The notes beneath the pieces are model-generated. The model was not told the origin of the DNA and ran no database searches. It saw nothing but the letters and a program-made list of their open reading frames with translations. The position numbers and the translations under genes were made by a program. Shown one piece after another: positions 35,125 through 43,398 of a stretch of DNA of 64,000 nucleotides (positions are counted from its first letter, which is position 1; each line of letters begins with the position of its first letter). Source of the stretch: Bacteroidales bacterium (GTDB lineage Bacteria > Bacteroidota > Bacteroidia > Bacteroidales > P3); the NCBI GenBank assembly GCA_017522065.1, contig JAFXAD010000050.1:62001-126000 (forward strand), given 5' to 3'.

Positions 35125-35817
35125 TTATTTTGATACCCAGTTGTTCATCGCAATATTTACAATCTTTCCCCGATAAGTGGGAAAAGACAGTCCTTCCATC
35201 TCAAACAACTTGCGGTTGTTTTCTGTCAGGTTTTTCCAAACTATATCACTGATCACAATATCATCATCTGCCTTATCAGCATTTCTCGATGCTCGGTCTA
35301 TAGTCTCTCCCCTCCACATAAATCTGGAAAATCTATCGTCATGCAAATTGATGGGGAGCATATTTACAGCGCCATAGTCCATTCCTATGGATGCTTTGAT
35401 CGCTGGCATGCCTCTTTGTTTAGCTTTCTTTGAAACCACCAGTGCCAATGTCCTGACACGGGCTGCATCATCCAAAGCTTCGTTGAGCTCAGTCTTCAGT
35501 GAGGTGTCATATACCAGACGCAAACACTTGTCTGTTACCATAATATCCTTACAGCAGGAGCTATTACCTCCTATACTGATTGCTTCCGATACAAAACTCT
35601 GAATAACAGGAAGGTTATACTTCTCTTCCGCTAGATGCCAGATGTCTGGCATTATTTCAAAATTCACGTGAATCACAGTAGCCTGTGGCATATATACCGC
35701 TGAAGCATTTATTATCTCCAAGCTCGGTATTGCCCTGCCTGGTTTCTCTGGTATCTCTGATGCCAGCATGGCATCTATACGTTCCAGAGAATCTGTGAAA
35801 TAATAAGTTGTTGCCAT
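35125..35817 (-). CDS. Degenerate class III nucleotide-cyclase-like protein
   Basis: 230 residues from the ATG at 35817 (MATTYYFTDSLERIDAML), with an AAGGAA ribosome site upstream. The second half reads like a cyclase homology domain: KASIGMDYGAVNM, FMWRGETIDRASRNADKADD, DIVISDIVWKNL. The metal-binding Asp positions of active cyclases appear replaced: VIHVNFEIMPD stands where VLFaDIvGFT is expected, and SIGGNSS where IGD is expected. It could be a ligand-binding pseudo-cyclase that senses nucleotides, or a divergent cyclase related to Pycsar enzymes. It is the first gene of the seven-gene operon and 10 bases from rdrA. Confidence 0.6.
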   Translation of the reverse strand: MATTYYFTDSLERIDAMLASEIPEKPGRAIPSLEIINASAVYMPQATVIHVNFEIMPDIWHLAEEKYNLPVIQSFVSEAISIGGNSSCCKDIMVTDKCLRLVYDTSLKTELNEALDDAARVRTLALVVSKKAKQRGMPAIKASIGMDYGAVNMLPINLHDDRFSRFMWRGETIDRASRNADKADDDIVISDIVWKNLTENNRKLFEMEGLSFPTYRGKIVNIAMNNWVSK

Positions 35818-35913
35818 TTTTTGATTCCTTATGATTACTCCCCCTCTGCGGCACAAACACATACCTACAAAACTCCCAAACACCTTTTAGAATTGATTTC
35901 AACTTTTCACTCT

Positions 35914-36321
35914 TCATTTTTCACTTTTCACTTCCAGTATCCCTTCCTCCTCGTGCTCCACAAACGGCCCCTCCTTGCATTCAAAGATAACACTCCCTGA
36001 CTCTAATGACTCCATCTTATGCCACACATTCTTAGGGATGTCAACCCCATAGTTGCCACTCTCTTGACTCAACACCACATCTTCTATGATAGAGCCATCA
36101 TCATTGTGAGTAGTCACCCTAACCTTGCCTCGCAGGATAACGAAAGACTCATCCTTCGTTGGATGCCGATGGATGGGTACCACAGTCCCTGGCTCCACAG
36201 CATTCAGCATCCGATGGCACTTATCTTCCAGCGACTGGTGGAAGTTATAGTTCATCCGCAGCCGCTCCGACGCCTTCGCCCTCTCCGTCAACTCATCCAA
36301 TATCGCCTGCGTGATAACCAT
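35914..36321 (-). CDS. WbuC-family cupin metalloprotein (copy 2 of 3)
   Basis: 135 residues from the ATG at 36321 (MVITQAILDELTERAK), the normal family length; frames further upstream run into the DegT gene. It has the N-terminal RLRMNYNFHQSLEDKCHRML helix region and a cupin core PIHRHPTKDESFVILRGKVR with His metal ligands, ending EGILEVKSEK. WbuC genes occur in O-antigen and capsule clusters; a sugar-related role is likely but unproven. It lies 29 bases after the DegT gene, suggesting co-transcription. Its 3' flank, including repeated TTTTCACT units, resembles that of copy 3. Confidence 0.85.
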   Translation of the reverse strand: MVITQAILDELTERAKASERLRMNYNFHQSLEDKCHRMLNAVEPGTVVPIHRHPTKDESFVILRGKVRVTTHNDDGSIIEDVVLSQESGNYGVDIPKNVWHKMESLESGSVIFECKEGPFVEHEEEGILEVKSEK

Positions 36322-36350
36322 ATTCGTATGATTAGTGAAATTCGTTTTCG

Positions 36351-37610
36351 TTACCCCACAATGGCGTTCTTTATCGTCTCCACAATATACTTGACATCCT
36401 CTTCCGTCACATACGGACCAGCAGGCAAGCACATACCCACTTTAAAAATCGCTTCGCTAACACCATTCAGATAGCAAGGCACGCCTTTATAGCAAGGCTG
36501 CTTGTGCATAGGCTTCCAAACCGGACGAGCCTCAATCTGAGCCTGGTCCATCAACACACGCAGTGCCTCCACATTGTCATTAGGCTGACAATCCGTCGTA
36601 GCACTCTCCGCCATGTGAATCACCCCCGCAGCACCGCCTACAGCACCCTTCACGATGGTCTTGTACGCATTCTCCTGCCCCTTAATCTTCACATCCTCAT
36701 CAATGGTGATAGTACACAACCAGTAGTTGGAATCGTAATCTCCACCAGCAGGCTGACTGTGTACGTGTATTCCTGGCACGTCTTTCAAAAGTTCTTCATA
36801 TAACTTCTGCACATGCTTATGATGAGCCAAATGGTCATTAACCACAGTCATCTGTCCGCGACCGATACCCGCACAAATGTTCGACATACGATAGTTGTAA
36901 CCTATCTTTTCATGCTGATAGTACGGATAACTCTCACGGTACTGCGTGGCATACATCATAATCTCGCGCCAATGGTCTTCATCCTCAGTAATCAGTGCAC
37001 CACCGCCCGAGGTCGTGATCATCTTGTTGCCATTGAATGACAGCACACCATACTTACCAAACGTACCCAGCGTCTGTCCTTTGTACTTCGAACCAAATCC
37101 CTCAGCAGCATCCTCCACTACAGGAATACCGTACTTATTGGCAATCTCCATTATACGGTCAGCCTTGTACGGCATGCCATACAGTGCCACCGGCACGATG
37201 GCCGCAGGCTTCTTTCCCGTCTTCTCTATGCGGTCTTTGATAGCCGCCTCCAGCAGTTCTGGGTCCATATTCCACGTGTCCGGCTCCGAGTCAATCAACA
37301 CTGGTGTTGCACCCAGGTACGTAATCGGGTGTGTCGAGGCACAGAACGTAAAGCTCTGCACCAGCACCTCATCCCCCGGCTTCACGCCAGCCGCCAGCAG
37401 TCCCAGATGTACCGCAGCCGTTCCGCTCGATAGTGCGACAACCCGTTTGTTTTCGCCTACAAACTTTTCAAGGTCAGCCTCAAAACCATTCACATTCGGT
37501 CCCAGAGGCACCACCCAGTTCGTATCGAAAGCTTCCTTAACGTATTTCTGTTCCATTCCGTCTTCGCTCATATGAGCAAGACAAAGATAAATTCTTTTTC
37601 TTTCTGACAT
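36351..37610 (-). CDS. DegT/DnrJ/EryC1 sugar aminotransferase
   Basis: A 419-residue PLP enzyme. It has LSSGTAAVHLGLLAAGVKPGDEV, VEDAAEGFGSKYKG and SFNGNKMITTSGGG with the Schiff-base Lys. It transfers an amino group to a keto-sugar nucleotide, giving an amino-dideoxy sugar for surface polysaccharide. Several family members (PglE-, perosamine- or bacillosamine-type) are equally possible. It is separated from the main polysaccharide operon by the IS and the patchwork region, and linked to the WbuC cupin downstream. Confidence 0.88.
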   Translation of the reverse strand: MSERKRIYLCLAHMSEDGMEQKYVKEAFDTNWVVPLGPNVNGFEADLEKFVGENKRVVALSSGTAAVHLGLLAAGVKPGDEVLVQSFTFCASTHPITYLGATPVLIDSEPDTWNMDPELLEAAIKDRIEKTGKKPAAIVPVALYGMPYKADRIMEIANKYGIPVVEDAAEGFGSKYKGQTLGTFGKYGVLSFNGNKMITTSGGGALITEDEDHWREIMMYATQYRESYPYYQHEKIGYNYRMSNICAGIGRGQMTVVNDHLAHHKHVQKLYEELLKDVPGIHVHSQPAGGDYDSNYWLCTITIDEDVKIKGQENAYKTIVKGAVGGAAGVIHMAESATTDCQPNDNVEALRVLMDQAQIEARPVWKPMHKQPCYKGVPCYLNGVSEAIFKVGMCLPAGPYVTEEDVKYIVETIKNAIVG

Positions 37611-37717
37611 ATATTAAATTATTATACAATAAACCGAATAAGACAACCTGATGTCTCCATTCGTCAAATAATTATGGTATAAGACATCAAAAGTCAAACA
37701 AACACCCAATCCGTTGT

Positions 37718-37873
37718 TTAGTGCGAAGACATAGCTTCAACAATCTTTTCGACCAAACTAATTCTCTGTTGTGTCTCTTTTTGTCTAGACTCGTATTCCT
37801 GCTGATTTTTCTCGATACCTGTTAAAACCTGTCTTCGGTATAGATCGATTTTTAACTCCATATATTTTCTCAT
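37718..37873 (-). CDS. Small charged helical protein
   Basis: A 51-codon frame from the ATG at 37873 (MRKYMELKIDLYRRQVLTGI) to TAA at 37718; Gln/Glu/Lys rich and probably coiled-coil. The start lies four bases from the IS end, so the native start or promoter may have been removed by the insertion. Function unknown; it could be the tail of a larger gene. Confidence 0.35.
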   Translation of the reverse strand: MRKYMELKIDLYRRQVLTGIEKNQQEYESRQKETQQRISLVEKIVEAMSSH

Positions 37874-37876
37874 TAG

Positions 37877-39174
37877 TGTCCACTAAAAATTTAACATTTT
37901 AAAAGTTTAACAATAACTGTCCATTAAAATAGTTGAGTTCTTTGAAATCGTTGAGTTGATTATTGTTGAAGAGATCGTAAAGCGGAGTTTTGTCTGTCAG
38001 TGAAACTCCGAGTATCTGCAACACCTCATAGGTGCTTCGTTTCAGTTGCAGATCGTGTTGAACGATTGCCACAAGGCAGTAGGCGCAGATGGCCGAATAG
38101 ATTTGGATGCGCACTGCGTTTTCAGTGGTGCCCCAGAATTTCTTGATTTTCAAATGCTGTTTTAGCCATTTGAAGAAGAGTTCCACCTGCCAGCGGTTCT
38201 TGTAGAGTTCCGCCACCTGCAATGAAGAGATATGAAAGGCATTCGTCAGAAACGTGAATTCCCTTTCCTGTTCGGCATCCCAGAAACGCACAAGCCGCAA
38301 CGGCTCTGGGTAGTGCTTGCTCGGATAGTAACCCGTCAAAGTGATAGTGGCGTCTGACAGCACGTCGTTAGGAAGTCTTCGTCTCCATTTTACAGCCCTG
38401 TACTGTAGATTCTTCTTGGCTCTCACGACAAAGTAGGAGTCCGTGCAGGTGATTCTATGAAGACGGCAGAAATCGTTGTAACCTCGGTCGAAGATGTAGT
38501 ATGCGCCAGGCTCGTATGTAAGCTCATCCATTGCACGGACATCGTTGACCGCCGCTTCGGTGATATGGAAGAATGCCGGCACCTGCGTCTCGATGTCATA
38601 GAGGGTGTGTATCTTGATGCCACCCTTATGCTTGCGGAACTTGGCCCACCAAAACACGGATAGACACAGGTCGATGGTCGTTGAATCAAAAGCGTAGACA
38701 CTGCCACCGAGTTTGAAGATGTCCGTAATCCGCTTGCTTCTGGCTTCCGCCACAAGGAAGTAGGCAAACTCCTCGATGATGCGGCAGTCGCGGTTCTGGT
38801 TGGCTTTAGCAAGATTGCTCTTGGTGATATGCTTGCCAAAGCCGAGATGGTAGCACTTGCTGCGGTGAGCCTCGATGATGACAATCAAATCACGCAAACT
38901 CTCGCAATTGGTCAATTGTCCGAACATCATCACCAGCAACTGGTTCCAGCAGGTGAAGTGCTTCACATAGCGGTCGCCGCTGTATTTTGTGACGATACGA
39001 CGGAACTTGTCGTTATTCAGGAATTAAACCAATTGAGCAAAAACGTATATGTCTTGATTCATATGCAGGGATTATCCTGCAAAGATACAAATTCAAATCG
39101 TCGCGCTCGAAAAATCTCTACAAATAATTAACTAACAATAATTTCAAAGAACTTTCACTGATTTTTAGTGGACA
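37877..39174. mobile_element. IS4-family insertion sequence (DUF4372 transposase type)
   Basis: About 1298 bases bounded by 14-base perfect inverted repeats: TGTCCACTAAAAAT at 37877-37890 and its complement at 39161-39174. It contains a single minus-strand transposase gene. I see no matching target duplication (left flank ends ATTAG, right flank begins GCAAT), so the ends may have recombined after insertion. It interrupts a REP-type transposase remnant on its right. Confidence 0.85.
37899..39062 (-). pseudogene. IS4-family transposase with nonsense mutation
   Basis: The frame opens at the ATG at 39062 (MNQDIYVFAQLV) and hits TAA at 39026-39024, where relatives continue as FAQLxQFLN; a CAA to TAA change is the simplest cause. 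After the stop the frame is intact for about 375 codons. It has DDE-type motifs YAFDSTTIDLCL, YYIFDRGYND and the C-terminal NRWQVELFFKWLKQHL. Restart at an internal GTG or ATG near 38966-38969 would lose the N-terminal DUF4372 part needed for DNA binding. Probably inactive in cis. Confidence 0.8.
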
Positions 39175-39251
39175 GCAATGTGTATTCCCTTCCCTCGCAT
39201 CATCACATGGTAGATGCCGCAGCCGCTTTCCTTCATTGCACTCCGAGGCAT
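39175..39251 (-). pseudogene. REP-associated Y1 transposase (RAYT/TnpA-REP), N-terminal fragment
   Basis: Starts at an ATG at 39251 and reads MPRSAMKESGCGIYHVMMRG, the typical N-terminus of Y1 REP transposases (IYHVM.RG). It is cut by the right end of the IS after about 26 codons. The remaining part of the gene is not found on the other side of the IS. Confidence 0.65.
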
Positions 39252-39329
39252 GGTACTAATATGGTATTGACAACAATTCTCAGTTTAAACTACACTTAGA
39301 TAACAATTTTCGAGGGAATATATTGTGTA

Positions 39330-39563
39330 TCAAAGTTCCTGTCCCCCTGATTCGGGGGCGTTGAACTCTGAGCGATGGTCAAGTGCGATGATGTCAATCT
39401 CTAGATGTCCCTTGCGGTAGTTACGTTCGAGGATGGTGTAACCGTTGTCCTCCAGATACTTCGTCGCCATCTGTTCGCCCAGTTTTCCCAGTTCCAGCGC
39501 CTCGCGCCTCTCCTCTGGCGTGCGATTATTGGTTCTCTGTGTGTGAAACTTCAGTAGTGCCAT
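39330..39563 (-). pseudogene. YraN/UPF0102 family protein, C-terminally truncated
   Basis: 77 residues. Residues 24-62 match the YraN start (LGKLGEQMATKYLEDNGYTI, then NYRKGHLEIDIIALD), but the family continues ~60 residues with a VEVK motif that is absent. The last residues (SEFNAPESGGQEL) are unrelated. The family has a Holliday-junction-resolvase-like fold; this fragment lacks the catalytic Lys motif. Confidence 0.7.
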
Positions 39564-39617
39564 AAGTCATTTTTTCTGGAACTCGGTAAATCTGGTCAAG
39601 GCAGGAAGTGAGGGTTT

Positions 39618-40901
39618 CTATGGCCGGAAGAGGTGCTCGCCCAGGCCGGTCCAGAAGCTGACGAAGCGGTTGTCGTCGTACACGAGGCGCTGCTTCCAGG
39701 CGTTGCCCTGCCAGCGGCGGTATTTGTAGGTCATCTTGGGGATGAAGCCCGCTGGCTCTTCGCGCGGATACTCGGGCGCGAGGATGTCCGTAAGGATACG
39801 CTGTTTCAGCAGCGGGTCGAAGTCGCCCTTAGGAAACACCTCCTCCGCAAAGCCCAAATCCTCCACGCAGATGGCATTGACGCAATGGAAAAACTGGCTC
39901 ATGCCGTATTCCTCCAGCACCCCTTGTAGCCACTCCCAGTCGACCTCCTGTGATGGCTGATGTTTGATGGCTGATGTATGAGATTTGTCCTCACATCTTA
40001 CCTCTTCCGTCTTACATCTTACATCTCCAGTGTGTTTCTCGGCAAAGAAGGCCCAGTCGAGTAGCTGGCGCAGAGAGATGTCGATGGCGGCGAAATGGGC
40101 TCCCAGATGGCGCAACAAGAACAGCGCATGGAGATTGGGCGACGGTAACCACAGCCTCTCGCCCAGCAATTCTACCGGCTGGTGCGCGAAACCGTACCCT
40201 TTCAGCGTTTTCTGCGCTTTCTGCGAGAGTTTTTCGTTTTGGTTTTCGTTTTCGTTTTTCTGCTCGAAAGCACCCAGTTCCTTGAACAGACTCTCCATCC
40301 TGCGGCTCGACCGGTAGAAATGGACGTTCACAAAGTCGTAGTGGTTCTCCACCGTGAAGCCGCCCCAATCGAAGACCGTGTGGTGATGATGCGAGGTGTC
40401 TACCTTGATGCCAATCGTTTTTTCCATAGCAGCGTCGGCCTCCTTCTGCTGGCCGAAGAGCCAGATGTCGATGTCGCCACAGGGCCGGTGTTCTGGACGC
40501 GGCCAGTTGAGGCTACAGGCGTAGCCTTTCAGCACCATCATCCTGTAGCCGTGAGCATTATAGAATCGCGCCAGTGACGCCACCGCCTGCAGATATATCT
40601 TGCGAGGCATCTCGAAGCTCTGCAACGTCTCCCCTATCCACTGCAGCATCAGCTCCTTAGGAGGAAACGATGGCTGATGTATGATAGCTGATGTATGAGA
40701 TTCACCCTCACATCTTACATCATCCCTCTTACATCTTACATCATTGATGCCATCCACCAGCACAGCCGGCAGCGCATGCTTTTGGGCTTGGGCATAGATA
40801 GCCTCCCAGTCGGGATTGGCCGACAGCGGACCCGCCCGGTGCCCAATTCCCAGCCTCACCAGCTGCAGGAAATCATTATAAACGTCCGTCTCCATATTCA
40901 T
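39618..40901 (-). CDS. Nucleotidyltransferase family protein (NTP_transf_5-like)
   Basis: A 427-residue protein. The nucleotidyltransferase core has LKGYACSLNWPRPEHRPCGDIDIWLF with the GDxD metal site, then a HHHHTVFDWGGFTVENHYDF region. Two stretches near residues ~54-78 and ~293-317 come from in-frame insertions of an interspersed repeat (DVRCKxxxVRCExxSHTSAI). The family occurs in Bacteroidetes polysaccharide loci; its substrate is unknown. It overlaps the upstream AAA fragment by four bases. Ignoring the inserts, the length is near the ~370 usual for the family. Confidence 0.75.
   Translation of the reverse strand: MNMETDVYNDFLQLVRLGIGHRAGPLSANPDWEAIYAQAQKHALPAVLVDGINDVRCKRDDVRCEGESHTSAIIHQPSFPPKELMLQWIGETLQSFEMPRKIYLQAVASLARFYNAHGYRMMVLKGYACSLNWPRPEHRPCGDIDIWLFGQQKEADAAMEKTIGIKVDTSHHHHTVFDWGGFTVENHYDFVNVHFYRSSRRMESLFKELGAFEQKNENENQNEKLSQKAQKTLKGYGFAHQPVELLGERLWLPSPNLHALFLLRHLGAHFAAIDISLRQLLDWAFFAEKHTGDVRCKTEEVRCEDKSHTSAIKHQPSQEVDWEWLQGVLEEYGMSQFFHCVNAICVEDLGFAEEVFPKGDFDPLLKQRILTDILAPEYPREEPAGFIPKMTYKYRRWQGNAWKQRLVYDDNRFVSFWTGLGEHLFRP
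39952..40026. repeat. Interspersed repeat copy A, in-frame in the nucleotidyltransferase gene
   Basis: About 75 bases made of GATGGCTGATGT-type units followed by CTTACATCTTACATC-type units. It is highly similar to copy B at 40669-40743, and its length is a multiple of three, so the host gene stays open. Confidence 0.75.
40669..40743. repeat. Interspersed repeat copy B, in-frame in the nucleotidyltransferase gene
   Basis: Same 75-base element as copy A, with a few substitutions. Half of the element (TTTTACATCTTACATCATA) also appears at 44935-44950, between the third cupin and a glycosyltransferase, so it is dispersed in this genome. Confidence 0.75.
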
Positions 40902-41305
40902 TCAAATAACGGCCAGCCCTCCAATTCCTCTTTGAGGGTTTGCTCCAGTTCGCGTTGGGCTATGGGGTCGTGTGCCTTGCGCTCCATTTCGCGTTTGAGT
41001 TTTGCCATACGGGTTTGTTGGCTCCAGTAGGAGTAGCCCGACGGCCCCATGGTGAACACCCCGGGGATTTTCTCCACCAGGTTGTTGCGCTTGAAGTCTT
41101 GATTATACGCCACCACATCGTGCGTGCGCCCGCCCCATTGCAGTTGACATTGCGGGTAACGCCCCACGTCGTTCAGCACGCGGCTCAGGGTGGTTTTTCC
41201 CGTGCCGTTGCCGCCGAAAATGAGGTTCACCTTCGCTAGATTGTCGAACGTGACGCCCTCATGGTCGTAGCTGGCCACATCGCGGATGGAGATGGATTTT
41301 ATCAT
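40898..41305 (-). pseudogene. AAA ATPase N-terminal fragment (AAA_13/RloC-like)
   Basis: 135 residues. It begins like an SMC/AAA_13 ATPase (IKSISIRDVASYDHEGVTF) with Walker A GGNGTGKTTL, but ends after a short helical tail with no signature or Walker B; relatives are 600-800 residues. The 4-base overlap with the next gene hints that the fusion point is stable, so a shortened functional protein cannot be excluded. Confidence 0.6.
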
Positions 41306-41361
41306 TGAATATGTCTATGGTGCAAACGAGGCAGGTTTGAACAAGCCCGCCTCGTAAATCA

Positions 41362-42507
41362 TTATCTTAGTGCATCAACGATGCGACCGCAAGCCAAGCC
41401 ATCACCATAGGGGTTCACGGCCTTGCTCATCTTTTCGTAGGCAGCCGCATCATCCATCAAGGTGCTCACTTCCGACACAATCAAATCGTGATTGGTACCA
41501 ACCAAATGAACGGTACCACTCTCAAGTGCTTCCGGTCTCTCAGTTGTATCTCTCATCACCAGCACGGGTTTTCCAAGACCAGGAGCCTCTTCTTGAATGC
41601 CACCACTGTCGGTAAGCACAACGGTTGATTTCTCCATCAGATACACGAACTCTAAGTACTGAAGTGGTTCGATGAAGAAGAAGTTCGGGCGAGTCAAATC
41701 TTCGCCAAACACTTCGTGGATCGGCTTACGCACGTTGGGGTTGAGGTGCATGGGATAAACAAAGTCTACATTTGGATACTTCTCACTCAGATCCTTCATA
41801 GCCGTCACCATGCTGATAAACCCGTCACCAAAATTCTCACGACGGTGGCCTGTGATGAGAACGAGTTTCTTACCACCATCCAAACGAGTTACATCATAAC
41901 CCGCCTCTTTCAGCACGTTGATCTGCTCATCGGCCAAAGCTTTGTCACTCTTCAGCTTATTCACCACCATGTGAAGAGCATCAATAACGGTATTACCCGT
42001 CACATAAATCTTTCCCTGAGCTTTCTCGGCTTTCAAGTTGCTTTCACTCAAAGGTGTGGGTGAGAAGTTATAGGTAGCAATTCTGCCCGTAATCTGGCGG
42101 TTCATCTCCTCCGGCCATGGGCTGTAGATGTTGTGAGTCCTAAGACCTGCCTCCACATGACCCACAGGAATTTGCTGATAGAAGGCAGCAAGGGCTGCAG
42201 CCGTACTGGTAGTAGTGTCGCCATGCACCAGCACCACATCGGGCTTGCACTCTTTGAACACATCCCTCATGCCCGTCAGCACACGGGCTGTTACGTCATA
42301 CAGGTCTTGTCCCTGCTTCATGATGTTGAGGTCGAAATCAGGAGTAACCTCAAATATTTTCAGCACCTGGTCGAGCATCTCTCTGTGCTGACCCGTCACG
42401 CACACTATGGTTTCAAAATCTTTCGGATACTTCTGGAACTCCTTCACCAGCGGACACATCTTGATGGCCTCTGGACGGGTTCCGAAAACAAGCATTACTT
42501 TTTTCAT
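41362..42507 (-). CDS. wecB: UDP-N-acetylglucosamine 2-epimerase
   Basis: 381 residues from the ATG at 42507 (MKKVMLVFGTRPEAIKMCPL), the normal family length; an upstream start adds ten unlikely residues. It has GTRPEAIKM, GHVEAGLRT, HRRENFG and the SGGIQEEAP / RDTTERPEA motifs. It converts UDP-GlcNAc to UDP-ManNAc for ManNAc-containing surface glycans. It lies apart from the main polysaccharide operon but runs in the same direction. Confidence 0.93.
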   Translation of the reverse strand: MKKVMLVFGTRPEAIKMCPLVKEFQKYPKDFETIVCVTGQHREMLDQVLKIFEVTPDFDLNIMKQGQDLYDVTARVLTGMRDVFKECKPDVVLVHGDTTTSTAAALAAFYQQIPVGHVEAGLRTHNIYSPWPEEMNRQITGRIATYNFSPTPLSESNLKAEKAQGKIYVTGNTVIDALHMVVNKLKSDKALADEQINVLKEAGYDVTRLDGGKKLVLITGHRRENFGDGFISMVTAMKDLSEKYPNVDFVYPMHLNPNVRKPIHEVFGEDLTRPNFFFIEPLQYLEFVYLMEKSTVVLTDSGGIQEEAPGLGKPVLVMRDTTERPEALESGTVHLVGTNHDLIVSEVSTLMDDAAAYEKMSKAVNPYGDGLACGRIVDALR

Positions 42508-42538
42508 TTGTATATTTATTCTTAAGTATGAATACAAT

Positions 42539-43135
42539 TTATTTCACATATTTTCCTTGTCTAACTATGTCCTTAATAGGATATGGTTCCGACTTGTAAA
42601 CTTCGCCAAGCGTAGTTGTAACGTAAGCTGTTATTGTTGCATCAATATCTTTCTCTAAAAGCTTTTCAAACATGCCTATATTGTTAGGAACAAGTTGATA
42701 GCCTTCACTAACCACTTCACCATATTCCATTTTTCGAGGAAAAACAATAGCTTCACCAACAACATTAGTCATTATAAACGTGTCTGCATTTCGTTCTATA
42801 GGAATAGAGACCTTAAAAAAAGGTTTGTTATAGAAACGGATTTCCTTTGTCAAGTTAGTAATTTGTACATTTATTGACACCCCTTCAATGCTAAAACCAG
42901 GAATAATATAGTTTATACCAAGATAAATGTTTGCACCGATGATAGGAGGTTCTTTAGTATTGTTACTCATAAGAATTTGAATTATTCTGTCAGGCAATTC
43001 CGAAATTAGTGATTGGTGTTCTATTAAAGCCTTCCTGACCTCCTCTGGAATAGAAGGATTTATTGTAATGGTTGAACCTTCAACTTTTTGAATAACAATA
43101 TTACCATTACCATCTATATCAACTTTTGCGCTCAT
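42539..43135 (-). CDS. Unknown protein with GNGN N-terminal motif
   Basis: 198 residues. The N-terminus (VDIDGNGNIVIQKVEGSTIT) resembles short beta-solenoid motifs found on small defence-associated proteins; a beta-rich middle follows. No catalytic residues are recognised. It is six bases downstream of the small membrane gene and is likely the third gene of a cassette. Confidence 0.5.
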   Translation of the reverse strand: MSAKVDIDGNGNIVIQKVEGSTITINPSIPEEVRKALIEHQSLISELPDRIIQILMSNNTKEPPIIGANIYLGINYIIPGFSIEGVSINVQITNLTKEIRFYNKPFFKVSIPIERNADTFIMTNVVGEAIVFPRKMEYGEVVSEGYQLVPNNIGMFEKLLEKDIDATITAYVTTTLGEVYKSEPYPIKDIVRQGKYVK

Positions 43136-43141
43136 ATTTAC

Positions 43142-43366
43142 CTATTTGAAAAATTGAATAATAGAATCACGATAAACAATACAAGTAATAATTAGTCCAA
43201 TTATCGCCACTATCAAAGAAGCCACACCAATCCATCTCTTGGATGAATTATTGTTTGTAATAGTATCATTGTTTATATTATGGAAATTGTCGTCACTATT
43301 AATACGACTATCCTTAATATCACTATAGATTTGATTATTGTCACCTATTATCTTAATGCTTCCCAT
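43142..43366 (-). CDS. Small single-pass membrane protein
   Basis: 74 residues from the ATG at 43366; a TTG at 43402 would add 12. The N-terminus SIKIIGDNNQIYSDIKDSRI is Asn/Asp rich and recalls the motif at the start of its downstream neighbour; one transmembrane helix follows (WIGVASLIVAIIGLIITCIV). It may anchor or kill at the membrane as part of the three-gene cassette. No named family. Confidence 0.5.
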   Translation of the reverse strand: MGSIKIIGDNNQIYSDIKDSRINSDDNFHNINNDTITNNNSSKRWIGVASLIVAIIGLIITCIVYRDSIIQFFK

Positions 43367-43398
43367 TTCTTTACAAAATGTCCAGATAAATACAACTA

